From positions 1 to 64,000 of the forward strand of contig NZ_JANZLA010000002.1 in assembly GCF_025770785.1 (NCBI RefSeq): a stretch of 64,000 nucleotides of DNA, given 5' to 3'. Of this stretch, positions 46,738-53,709 are shown piece by piece; position 1 is the stretch's first letter; each line of letters starts with the position of its first letter. Below the pieces are notes generated by a model. It ran no database searches. It was not told the DNA's origin and saw nothing but the letters and a program-made list of their open reading frames with translations. Source of the DNA: Cellulomonas sp. SG140. Lineage in GTDB: Bacteria > Actinomycetota > Actinomycetes > Actinomycetales > Cellulomonadaceae. Made by a program: the position numbers and the translations under genes.

Positions 46738-47222
46738 AGATCAAGTCGATCTTCAAGCTGCCGCGCATCGCCCCCAGGGCCGGCGAGATCAAGGAGCTGG
46801 CCGAGGAGATCGACGGCGGCAAGTTCAAGGACGCCGCCGCGATGGCCCGCAAGGCGATGGCTCTCGCGTTCGGGTTCATGGCCGACCGGTCGTGGTTCGT
46901 GGTCGCGTCTCGCCTCGACGGCGGGCCGGTGACGCTCTACGGCCTGTTCGCCACCGAGGCGGCAGCCATGAAGGCGCTGGAGGAGAACACGCTCGGCCTG
47001 TTCGGTCAGGCCGGCATCTACGAGGTGCGCAGCCTCACCGGCCGCGCGGACTACCTGGACGCCCAGGAGGACGCGCTGTGGAAGGACTGCGCCACGTGCG
47101 GCCACGTAGAGGCCGCTCATCACTGGCCCCGGTCGAAGGTCTCGGGGTGCGTCATCGCCGAATGCGGGTGCCACGAGTACGTGCGCCCGCCCCGTCCGAT
47201 CCAGCGCGTCAGCGCGGCTTAG
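46725..47222 (+). CDS. Hypothetical protein with C-terminal zinc motif; start inside an operator
   Basis: 165 residues. The start GTG is the first codon of the operator GTGCAAGTGGCGC; a second GTG two codons on is also within it, and no strong Shine-Dalgarno precedes either. C-terminal Cys/His cluster: WKDCATCGHVEAAHHWP ... CVIAECGCHEY. Repressor binding here would cover the start region of the gene. Confidence 0.75.
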   Translation: MQVAQIKSIFKLPRIAPRAGEIKELAEEIDGGKFKDAAAMARKAMALAFGFMADRSWFVVASRLDGGPVTLYGLFATEAAAMKALEENTLGLFGQAGIYEVRSLTGRADYLDAQEDALWKDCATCGHVEAAHHWPRSKVSGCVIAECGCHEYVRPPRPIQRVSAA

Positions 47223-47236
47223 GGAGGAACTACATC

Positions 47237-47476
47237 GTGAAGAAGGTCAAGTACGACATCTGCCCGACCGGCAAGCGCGCGTACGCCGAGGAACGCGACG
47301 CCGAGCGGGCGATGGGCAGGGCGCGAGCGCGCCGGGAGCGGTTCGGTGCCGCCAGGGGGACGATGCGCGGCCTGAAGGTCGAGAACCGCATCTACTGGTG
47401 CTCGATCTGCGAGGGCCACCACCTGACCGAGATGAGCCGGCGCGAGTTCACCCTCATCACCGGGGCAGCCGCGTGA
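47237..47476 (+). CDS. Small basic zinc-type protein
   Basis: 79 residues, GTG preceded by AGGGAGG. Basic helices (ERAMGRARARRERFGAARGT) then WCSICEGHHLTEMS, a CxxC...HH zinc site. Similar small proteins are frequent in actinophages; function unknown. Confidence 0.75.
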   Translation: MKKVKYDICPTGKRAYAEERDAERAMGRARARRERFGAARGTMRGLKVENRIYWCSICEGHHLTEMSRREFTLITGAAA

Positions 47477-47781
47477 AGCGCCGGACCCTGCACGAGGTCG
47501 ACGCCGGACGCTTCTGCTGGACCTGCGGGTCGACCAAGGCGTCCCGCGAGTTCGACGAGAGCCCGCTGGGCGCCGACCGCAAGGACGCCGAGTGCCGCTC
47601 GTGCGCAGCCGGCCGCAAGCGTGCCGCGGAGCTCGACGGACGCCCGGCCACCCGCGACTACACGATCGCCGGGGACAACGCCAAGCGCGCGCCGCGCAAC
47701 GCCGGCTTCTACGACTCCCTGGACAACGCGCTGCGCGCCCGGCCGACGTCGGGGCTGCAGTCGCTGGACCAGGCCGCATGA
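47473..47781 (+). CDS. Zinc-ribbon hypothetical protein
   Basis: 102 residues, GTG in a GTGA overlap. FCWTCGSTKASREF ... ECRSCAAGRKRAAEL shows a CxxC...CxxC ribbon like those near HNH or recombination-associated phage proteins. Confidence 0.75.
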   Translation: MKRRTLHEVDAGRFCWTCGSTKASREFDESPLGADRKDAECRSCAAGRKRAAELDGRPATRDYTIAGDNAKRAPRNAGFYDSLDNALRARPTSGLQSLDQAA

Positions 47782-47903
47782 ACGCCATCCGCCGCTACCA
47801 GCGCTGGGCAGCCCTCCACCAGGAGCCGAGCCTGCTCCAGCTGGTCCTGTTCACCACCTGCCTGATCGTCATGGTGATCGCCGTGATGTCCAACCACATC
47901 TGA
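47778..47903 (+). CDS. Tiny single-pass membrane protein
   Basis: 41 residues, ATGA overlap. Basic N-terminus (MNAIRRYQRWAALHQEPSLL) then one TM helix (LVLFTTCLIVMVIAVM). Confidence 0.7.
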   Translation: MNAIRRYQRWAALHQEPSLLQLVLFTTCLIVMVIAVMSNHI

Positions 47904-47918
47904 AGGAGCAACCACCGC

Positions 47919-48152
47919 ATGTCCAACGAGACCTCGCGCGGCGTCACGAGCAGCTTCCCGGTCCTGGGAGTCCTCGGCATCGCGTTCGTCATCATGAAGG
48001 TCGGCGGCTGGGGTGCCGTCGCGACCTGGCCCTGGTGGCTGGTGCTGATCCCGTTCTGGGGTGGCCTGGCGCTGTTCTTCGTCCTGCTGGCGATCCTCGT
48101 GGTCGTCGCGCTGGCCCTGGGTGCCCGCGGCCGGAAGGTGGTCTTCGCGTGA
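47919..48152 (+). CDS. Two-TM membrane protein
   Basis: 77 residues, ATG with GGAG 10 nt upstream. Two hydrophobic segments (FPVLGVLGIAFVIMKVGGW and WWLVLIPFWGGLALFFVLLA). Could alter host envelope properties; no family recognised. Confidence 0.75.
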   Translation: MSNETSRGVTSSFPVLGVLGIAFVIMKVGGWGAVATWPWWLVLIPFWGGLALFFVLLAILVVVALALGARGRKVVFA

Positions 48153-48865
48153 GCGGGGGCATCGTCTTCACGCCCTGGCCCAAGACGCCTCGGCTGTACC
48201 GCGAGGTCACGATCACCGAGAAGATCGACGGCACCAACGCCGCGGTCGGGATCCGGCCGCTGAGCGACCTGATCGACCTCGGTGACCTGGTGCGGGCGTT
48301 CGGCGCCAGCGAGGACGGCAACGTCGAGCTGGAGTTCGAGGGCGCCGAGTACGTGCTCGCCGTCGTCGGCGGCGCGGCCGTCTACGCCCAGTCCCGCAAG
48401 CGGCTGCTCACGCCGACCTCGGCCGGCGACAACTACGGCTTCGCCGCCTGGGTCCAGCGCAACGCCGAGCACCTGACCGAGATCCTCGGCCCGGGGCTGC
48501 ACTTCGGCGAGTGGTGGGGCTCGGGGATCCAGCGGGCCTACGGGCTGACGGCCGGTGACAAGCGCTTCAGCCTGTTCGACACCCGCAAGGCCCGGAACAT
48601 CGACCACGCCAAGGAGGCGCTCGGCATCGAGGTCCCCGGCCTGGACGTCGTGCCGGTGCTCTACGAGGGCCTGCACAGCGACCGGGTGGTCTCCACGGTG
48701 CTCGACACGCTGACCGCGTTCGGCTCCAGCGCCGAGCCGGGCTTCGGCCGGCCGGAGGGCGTCGTCGTGCGCCACCACGCCTCGGGGGAGCGGTTCAAGG
48801 TGCTCCTGGAGCACGACGACCAGCCCAAGTCGCTCCACGTCGTCGCTGCGCGAGCTGCGGCATGA
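48149..48865 (+). CDS. ATP-dependent RNA ligase family protein
   Basis: 238 residues, GTG in a GTGA overlap. Nucleotidyltransferase motif I ITEKIDGTNAAV (Lys is the AMP-attachment residue), then EFEGAEYVLAVVGGAAVYAQ, LHFGEWWGSG, RFSLFDTRKARN, motif IV PEGVVVRHH and motif V RFKVLLEH. Matches small RNA ligases of the Rnl2/DRB0094-like superfamily, which join 3'-OH and 5'-phosphate ends, i.e. chemistry different from RtcB. Likely RNA repair. Confidence 0.85.
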   Translation: MSGGIVFTPWPKTPRLYREVTITEKIDGTNAAVGIRPLSDLIDLGDLVRAFGASEDGNVELEFEGAEYVLAVVGGAAVYAQSRKRLLTPTSAGDNYGFAAWVQRNAEHLTEILGPGLHFGEWWGSGIQRAYGLTAGDKRFSLFDTRKARNIDHAKEALGIEVPGLDVVPVLYEGLHSDRVVSTVLDTLTAFGSSAEPGFGRPEGVVVRHHASGERFKVLLEHDDQPKSLHVVAARAAA

Positions 48866-49332
48866 GGGGCCAGCTCGGCAGGGTCGTCCTGCAGGCGATG
48901 CGGGTGCCGCACTTCGTCACGGCCCTCACGCCGGTCACGACGACGGACGGCACGCTGTCCTCCTCGGAGGAGGCTGCCAGCGAGGAGCGCGTCGAGGCGC
49001 CGCTGGACGAGGCCCTGCTCTGGTCGGCGCAGCGGCGAGCTCGCGGCTGGGACGGGGAGAGCCGGTACGCGCTCCTGCTCGACCTGGACACCGCGGTGCA
49101 CGTCGCCAAGTCCTCCAGCGGCAACACGCACCTGTACGTGGACGTGTCCATGACCAAGGAGCAGCACGACGCCGTGATGGACGCGCTGGCGAAGGCCGGC
49201 GTCATCGAGGCCGGCTTCGCGCGGTCGGGGATCCGCTCCACGTTCGGCACGACGCTGCGCCTGCCCTGGGTGCGCAAGCACCAGGACAAGACGCTGCACC
49301 AGCTCACGGCGATGGAGCGTCCGGGGGCCTGA
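48862..49332 (+). CDS. Hypothetical early protein
   Basis: 156 residues, ATGA overlap with the RNA ligase. VLLDLDTAVHVAKSSSGNTH-like segment LLDLDTAVHV, then HLYVDVSMTKEQHDAVMDAL and a basic C-terminus. Tight coupling suggests a joint role with the ligase, but no family is recognised. Confidence 0.72.
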   Translation: MRGQLGRVVLQAMRVPHFVTALTPVTTTDGTLSSSEEAASEERVEAPLDEALLWSAQRRARGWDGESRYALLLDLDTAVHVAKSSSGNTHLYVDVSMTKEQHDAVMDALAKAGVIEAGFARSGIRSTFGTTLRLPWVRKHQDKTLHQLTAMERPGA

Positions 49333-49359
49333 CCTCAGATCGCTGCACTAGCACGTCGC

Positions 49360-49385
49360 GTGAAAGTGACGCGGCGTGCTAGTGT
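49360..49385 (+). promoter_or_regulatory. Promoter with operator (GTGAAAGTGACGC ... TAGTGT)
   Basis: Operator 49360-49372 followed 7 bp later by a TAGTGT -10 (49380-49385). The -35 is poor. Serves the SPFH/lipoprotein pair. Confidence 0.6.
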
Positions 49386-49419
49386 GGTGCAACACCAACA
49401 GAAGGGAGCACACCACAGC

Positions 49420-50355
49420 ATGTTCGTGCTGTTCATCATCCTGGCGGTCCTGGCGCTCATCGTCCTGGCCGTGTCCTTCGCCGTGCCCAAGGCCACCGAC
49501 GACGACTTCCCGGCCCGCAAGGTCACGCGCGTCGTGGCCGGCGCCCTGACAGCCCTCGCGCTGGTGTTCGGCGGGTTCGCCTCGCTCTACACGCAGAGCG
49601 TCGGGCAGGCCAGCGTGCTCATCAACGCGGGCGGCACGATCTCGGGGCAGGACACCTCGCCCGGCTTCTCGGCCAAGGCCCCGTGGGTGAAGCTGTCGAC
49701 CTGGGACCTGTTCTCCCAGTCGGCCACCTACGCCGGCAACAAGAAGGGCGCCCCGGACTACACCCGCGGCCAGGTCAACGGCCAGGAGGTCACGTCCTCC
49801 GTGTCGGGCGGTGCGCAGGTCAACTTCGACCTGTCCGTCACGTACTCGATCGACGGCGCCAAGGTCGAGCAGCTCTACCGCGAGTTCCGCTCGCAGGAGC
49901 GCTTCACCAAGCAGGTGATCGAGCCGCAGATCCTGGCCGTCGTCCGTGACGTGCCGACCAGCTACAAGCCGGTGGAGTTCCGCGGCGAGAAGCGCGGCGA
50001 GGCCACGACCCGGATGCTCGACGCGCTCAACAAGTCCCTGAACAGCTACGGGGTCACCGTCTCGCTGGTCAACCTGCAGAACATCAGCTTCACCGACGAG
50101 GTGGAGACCTCGATCAAGTCGGTCGAGGTGGCTCAGCAGAAGGCTGCCGAGGCCGACGCCAACCTGCGGGCTGCGCAGATCGACGCCCAGCAGAAGGTCG
50201 TCGTGGCCCAGGCCGAGGCGGACGCCAACCGCCTGCTGTCCGAGTCCCTCACGCCGCAGGTGCTGGAGCAGCGCCGCATCGAGGCGATGAAGGCCGGCAC
50301 GGTGTTCGTGGTCCCCGAGGGCTCGACGCCGCTGGTGTCGCTGGCCGGCAAGTGA
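49420..50355 (+). CDS. SPFH/Band 7 (prohibitin-like) membrane protein
   Basis: 311 residues, ATG after GAAGGGAGCACACCACAGC. Two N-terminal hydrophobic stretches (VLFIILAVLALIVLAVSF and VVAGALTALALVFGGFASLY) precede an SPFH domain (VNFDLSVTYSIDGAKVEQLY, VVRDVPTSYKPVEFRGEKRG) and a long coiled coil rich in Ala/Glu/Gln (VEVAQQKAAEADANLRAAQI). Forms membrane-associated oligomers; in phages it may affect superinfection or lysis timing. Confidence 0.88.
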   Translation: MFVLFIILAVLALIVLAVSFAVPKATDDDFPARKVTRVVAGALTALALVFGGFASLYTQSVGQASVLINAGGTISGQDTSPGFSAKAPWVKLSTWDLFSQSATYAGNKKGAPDYTRGQVNGQEVTSSVSGGAQVNFDLSVTYSIDGAKVEQLYREFRSQERFTKQVIEPQILAVVRDVPTSYKPVEFRGEKRGEATTRMLDALNKSLNSYGVTVSLVNLQNISFTDEVETSIKSVEVAQQKAAEADANLRAAQIDAQQKVVVAQAEADANRLLSESLTPQVLEQRRIEAMKAGTVFVVPEGSTPLVSLAGK

Positions 50356-50591
50356 GCCGCACCAAGCGCGCCGGCCTCGCGCTGGCCGTAGCGGCGGCTG
50401 CCGCGCTCGGCCTGGCCGGCTGCGGCTCGGCGGGCGATGGCTCGACGCCAGCCCAGCACGTCGAGGGCCTGGAGGGCGCGGACGTGGCGCCCGTGGTCGT
50501 CGAGCTGGCGGGCGGTCACTCGGTCACCTGCGTCGTCTACGACGGCTACAAGTCGGGCGGCATCTCCTGCGACTGGAGCAAGCAGGGCTGA
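50352..50591 (+). CDS. Small phage lipoprotein
   Basis: 79 residues, GTG in a GTGA overlap. Basic N-terminus, hydrophobic segment and lipobox LAGC (about residues 21-24), then a short exported domain with two cysteines (TCVVYDGYKSGGISCDW). Exported lipoproteins of this size commonly mediate superinfection exclusion in lysogens. Confidence 0.85.
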   Translation: MSRTKRAGLALAVAAAAALGLAGCGSAGDGSTPAQHVEGLEGADVAPVVVELAGGHSVTCVVYDGYKSGGISCDWSKQG

Positions 50592-50600
50592 GTCGCAAGG

Positions 50601-50627
50601 GCGCAGGGGCTGTCGTGGCCCCTGCGC
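50601..50627 (+). terminator. Hairpin before the RtcB unit
   Basis: 10-bp perfect stem GCGCAGGGGC / GCCCCTGCGC (50601-50610 / 50618-50627). Confidence 0.6.
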
Positions 50628-50675
50628 TCACCAAGAAGTACCCATACAGCCACAAGAGAGAAGGAGGGCCCGACA

Positions 50676-50876
50676 GTGCCCCAGAACGTGAGCTCGACCC
50701 TGATCCGTCACCGCGCCGAGGGCCTGGGCAAGTACCCGAGCGCGGAGGGCGTCAACTCCTTCGCCATCGGCAGGACCTACAAGCAGCTGCGCTCCTGGGC
50801 AATCTGGGCCGACGCGCTGGCCGGCCAGCACCACAGCGAGGCGGCGCGCATGGCAGCGCGAGGCGGCAAGGCGTGA
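50676..50876 (+). CDS. Small hypothetical protein upstream of rtcB
   Basis: 66 residues, GTG preceded by AAGGAGGG. MPQNVSSTLIRHRAEGLGKY, then RTYKQLRSWAIWADALAGQH. Its stop overlaps the rtcB start, so the two are translationally coupled. Function unknown. Confidence 0.78.
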   Translation: MPQNVSSTLIRHRAEGLGKYPSAEGVNSFAIGRTYKQLRSWAIWADALAGQHHSEAARMAARGGKA

Positions 50877-52078
50877 GCCGCGTGGAGAAGATCACGGACA
50901 AGCTGCTGAGCTGGGCGTCGATCCTGGAGCCCAAGACGCGCGAGCAGGCGATCCGCACCGCGGCGATGCCGTTCGTGCAGCCGCACATGGCCCTCATGCC
51001 CGACGCCCACCTGGGCAAGGGCGCCACGGTGGGCTCGGTGATCCCGACCGAGGGCGCGATCATGCCCGCGGCGGTCGGCGTCGACATCGGCTGCGGCATG
51101 GACGCGGTGCTGACCCAGTGGACGATCGACGACCTCCAGGCGATCGACTACGGCCAGGACGGCTCGCTGCGCCGGCTGCGCGAGGAGATCGAGCGCGCGA
51201 TCCCGCTGTCGGCCGGCAAGTACAACACCGAGCTGACCGCGACGGCGATCGCGCGTCTGAATCGCCGCGACGGCCTGCACGACCTGGCCGCTCGCGCGGG
51301 GTTCGACCCGGCCGTCTACGCCCCGAACTGGGAGCGCCAGCTCGGCTCGCTCGGCTCGGGCAACCACTTCATCGAGATCAGCCTGGACGAACTGGACCGG
51401 GTGTGGATCTTCCTGCACAGCGGCTCGCGCGGCGTCGGCAACAAGCTGGCCCAGCACCACATCAAGGTGGCCCAGGAGCAGATGCGGCGCCGGTTCATCG
51501 AGCTGGAGGACCCGGACCTGGCCTACCTCATCGAGGGGGAGCCGGCCTTCGCCGCCTACATCGCCGAGCTGCGCTGGGCCCAGGCGTTCGCCCGCGAGAA
51601 CCGCGCCGAGATGATGGACCGGGTGGTCCTCACGCTCTCCGAGTTCATGCAGGAGGACGTCGAGAGTCAGGAGCACATCTCCTGCCACCACAACTACACG
51701 CAGCGCGAGCGGCACTTCGGCCGCGACCTGTGGGTCAGTCGCAAGGGCGCCATCGACGCGCACGAGGGCGTCATGGGCCTCATCCCGGGCTCGATGGGCA
51801 CGCGGTCCTACGTCGTGCGCGGCCGGGGCAACGTCGCGTCGCTGTCGTCGGCCCCGCACGGCGCCGGCCGCGAGTACAGCCGCGCCGCAGCTCGCAAGGC
51901 GTTCACCTTCGAGCAGCTCGACGCGGCGATGGAGGGGATCGAGTACCGGCGCACCGACGCCTTCATCGACGAGATCCCCGCGGCCTACAAGCCGATCGAC
52001 GTCATCATGCGCGACGCCGAGCCGCTGGTGGAGGTCGTGCACGAGCTGCGCCAGATCGTCAACGTGAAGGGGGACTGA
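50873..52078 (+). CDS. rtcB: RtcB RNA ligase (2',3'-cyclic phosphate / 5'-OH)
   Basis: 401 residues, GTG in a GTGA overlap. RtcB signature blocks in order: MALMPDAHLGKGATVGSVIP, AVGVDIGCGMDAVLT, LGSGNHFIEISLDELD, VWIFLHSGSRGVGN, SCHHNYTQRERHFG, and SSAPHGAGREYSRAAARKAF (His that accepts GMP). All metal-binding Asp/Cys/His positions appear present. RtcB joins 3'-phosphate or 2',3'-cyclic-phosphate ends to 5'-OH ends using GTP and Mn. These are the termini that hammerheads and anticodon nucleases generate. Confidence 0.95.
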   Translation: MSRVEKITDKLLSWASILEPKTREQAIRTAAMPFVQPHMALMPDAHLGKGATVGSVIPTEGAIMPAAVGVDIGCGMDAVLTQWTIDDLQAIDYGQDGSLRRLREEIERAIPLSAGKYNTELTATAIARLNRRDGLHDLAARAGFDPAVYAPNWERQLGSLGSGNHFIEISLDELDRVWIFLHSGSRGVGNKLAQHHIKVAQEQMRRRFIELEDPDLAYLIEGEPAFAAYIAELRWAQAFARENRAEMMDRVVLTLSEFMQEDVESQEHISCHHNYTQRERHFGRDLWVSRKGAIDAHEGVMGLIPGSMGTRSYVVRGRGNVASLSSAPHGAGREYSRAAARKAFTFEQLDAAMEGIEYRRTDAFIDEIPAAYKPIDVIMRDAEPLVEVVHELRQIVNVKGD

Positions 52079-52081
52079 CCC

Positions 52082-52420
52082 GTGGGGAGCTTCACCTACA
52101 GCAACGACGGCGGCGACGTCGCGATCGTGCGCAACCGCGGAGGCATCGAGGTCGCCAAGTCCCCGACGCCGATGGGGCTGGTGCGGCTACCGCTGAGAAC
52201 CGAGGCGGCAGCCGAGCTGCGCTCGACGGCGCGCACCTTCCTGCTCCTCGCCGACGCCATCGACGAGGAGATCGAGCGGCCCCTGCGCGAGGCAGTCGAG
52301 CGGGCGGTCTGGAGCGGGGATCTCCGCGCCACGCCCACGGAAGTGCTGGAGGTGCTCCAGCAGATGAGGGACGAGGGCTGGGCCATCACGGCGCCGGCCG
52401 CAACAGGAGAGGAGGGCTGA
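52082..52420 (+). CDS. Hypothetical protein downstream of rtcB
   Basis: 112 residues, GTG 3 nt after the rtcB stop. Beta-rich N-terminus (FTYSNDGGDVAIVRNRGGIE) then long acidic helices (TEAAAELRSTARTFLLLADA). Could be an rtcB partner by position only. Confidence 0.72.
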   Translation: MGSFTYSNDGGDVAIVRNRGGIEVAKSPTPMGLVRLPLRTEAAAELRSTARTFLLLADAIDEEIERPLREAVERAVWSGDLRATPTEVLEVLQQMRDEGWAITAPAATGEEG

Positions 52421-52424
52421 CCCA

Positions 52425-52655
52425 GTGGAGACGACCGAGAGCGAGCTGGAGACCTTCACCCCGTGCGATCGCTGCGGCCACCGCGCCTACGTGCTCGTCG
52501 AGGCGTACTCGCACAAGTTCTGCCAGGACCTGCGGATCGCGCTCTGCGGGCACCACTACCGAACCTTCGAGCGCCAGCTCACCCGGCAGGGCTTCGATGT
52601 CGTCGAGGACCGGCGCGAGGAGCTGGTGCCCAAGCGCGAGGCGGTCGCGGCGTGA
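52425..52655 (+). CDS. Small zinc-ribbon protein
   Basis: 76 residues, GTG 4 nt after the previous stop. TPCDRCGHRAYVLVEAYSHK and LCGHHYRTFERQL give a CxxC...CxHH site of the type found in actinobacterial DUF7455-like small proteins. Confidence 0.75.
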   Translation: METTESELETFTPCDRCGHRAYVLVEAYSHKFCQDLRIALCGHHYRTFERQLTRQGFDVVEDRREELVPKREAVAA

Positions 52656-52984
52656 GCGCCCTGTTCCTGGACGTGCTCGGGCGCGAGGCCAAGATCGGCG
52701 ACCTCATCGCGGTCGGCCGGCGCAACGGCCCGCCCGCCAGCGTCCGCGTGGGGCAGATCGTCGACCTGCGCGAGATCGGCAACCCGCACCCCATCGCCGC
52801 GTCTGTGCGGTGGATCGCTGGCGCCGACCTGCCGGCCAGCGAGGTGACGATGATCGAGTGGAAGCGGGAGCGCTTCGTCATCGTCGGCTGGTTCCCCCTC
52901 GGCACGCACGCCGACTACCAGGGCCCGGTCGAGTTCTGGCCGGCGCCGGAGGGCGAGCTGCCGAGCTGGGAGCGGCCGGCATGA
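52652..52984 (+). CDS. Hypothetical early protein
   Basis: 110 residues, GTG in a GTGA overlap. KIGDLIAVGRRNGPPASVRV and FVIVGWFPLGTHADYQGPVE suggest a small beta-barrel. Not recognised. Confidence 0.72.
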   Translation: MSALFLDVLGREAKIGDLIAVGRRNGPPASVRVGQIVDLREIGNPHPIAASVRWIAGADLPASEVTMIEWKRERFVIVGWFPLGTHADYQGPVEFWPAPEGELPSWERPA

Positions 52985-53394
52985 GGGCTCCGTCTGGACA
53001 CCACGTGCAAGTGGCGCTACGGTTACTGGACGAGGGCGCGCTCGCCCGGTTCCGGTCCTACGTCACCATCACCCGGCGCAACGGGTGGTCGTGCTGGGAG
53101 TGGACGGGCAAGCGCGACCACATGGGCTACGGCCGGTTCTGGCTCGACGGCGCCTGGCGACAGGCCCACCGGGTCGCGTTCGTGGCGCTCCAGGCAGAGG
53201 CGAGCTCGCCGATGCCGCGGATGCGCAGGCGGACGATCCCAGCCGACCTGCCCCAGCTCGACCATCGGTGCGTGAACGCCGCTTGCGTGCGGCCCTCGCA
53301 CCTGCAGCCCGTGACGGGCGCGCACAACCACCGCCTGCGGGTCCTCCGCGGCAACTACCGGACCAAGCCGAGCCTGCAGAGGGCTGCGGCCTGA
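52981..53394 (+). CDS. HNH endonuclease-like protein
   Basis: 137 residues, ATGA overlap. CWEWTGKRDHMGYGRFWLDG and RQAHRVAFVAL precede LDHRCVNAACVRPSHLQPVT and HNHRLR, the layout of homing-type phage HNH nucleases (cysteines bind zinc). Codons near the start contain an operator (53005-53017). Confidence 0.85.
   Translation: MRAPSGHHVQVALRLLDEGALARFRSYVTITRRNGWSCWEWTGKRDHMGYGRFWLDGAWRQAHRVAFVALQAEASSPMPRMRRRTIPADLPQLDHRCVNAACVRPSHLQPVTGAHNHRLRVLRGNYRTKPSLQRAAA
53005..53017 (+). promoter_or_regulatory. Candidate stoperator, GTGCAAGTGGCGC, intragenic
   Basis: Exact to GTGCAAGTGRCGC, inside the HNH gene. Confidence 0.72.
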
Positions 53395-53407
53395 AGCACG
53401 GCGCCAC

Positions 53408-53420
53408 GTGCAAGTGGCGC
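53408..53420 (+). promoter_or_regulatory. Candidate operator, GTGCAAGTGGCGC, within a palindrome
   Basis: Extended to GCGCCAC-GTGCAA-GTGGCGC (53401-53420), so it could also fold as an RNA hairpin. Immediately upstream of the ribosome-binding site of the next gene. Confidence 0.72.
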
Positions 53421-53436
53421 GGAAGGGAGCGACCGA

Positions 53437-53709
53437 GTGAGCATCCAGACGTCGTTCGAGCGGTTCGACCGGGAGAACCCCAAGGTCTACGAGCGCCTCG
53501 TCGAGCTGGCGATCGAGTGGCTGGCGACCCGGCCGCGGGTCGGGGTGAAGATGCTGTGGGAGGTGCTCCGCTGGGAGACCTCGCTGCGCACGGCCGGCGA
53601 CGAGTTCAAGCTGAACAACAACTTCCAGTCGCGCTACGCGCGCAAGCTCCTGGCCGACTTCCCCGAGTGGGAGGGCCGCGTCATGACCCGAGAGCTGAGG
53701 GCGGCATGA
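53437..53709 (+). CDS. Hypothetical protein
   Basis: 90 residues, GTG with GGGAG 8 nt upstream. MSIQTSFERFDRENPKVYER, LVELAIEWLATRPRVGVKML, FKLNNNFQSRYARKLLADFP: a helical domain widespread in phages and restriction-associated loci, possibly DNA-binding. Name unknown to me. Confidence 0.78.
   Translation: MSIQTSFERFDRENPKVYERLVELAIEWLATRPRVGVKMLWEVLRWETSLRTAGDEFKLNNNFQSRYARKLLADFPEWEGRVMTRELRAA

Noticed and set aside
9197..53420. The 13-mer as a LexA/SOS box or Chi-like site
   Set aside because: It is asymmetric, not an inverted repeat like SOS boxes. It was not seen in the host flanks, and it tracks phage promoters and transcription direction.
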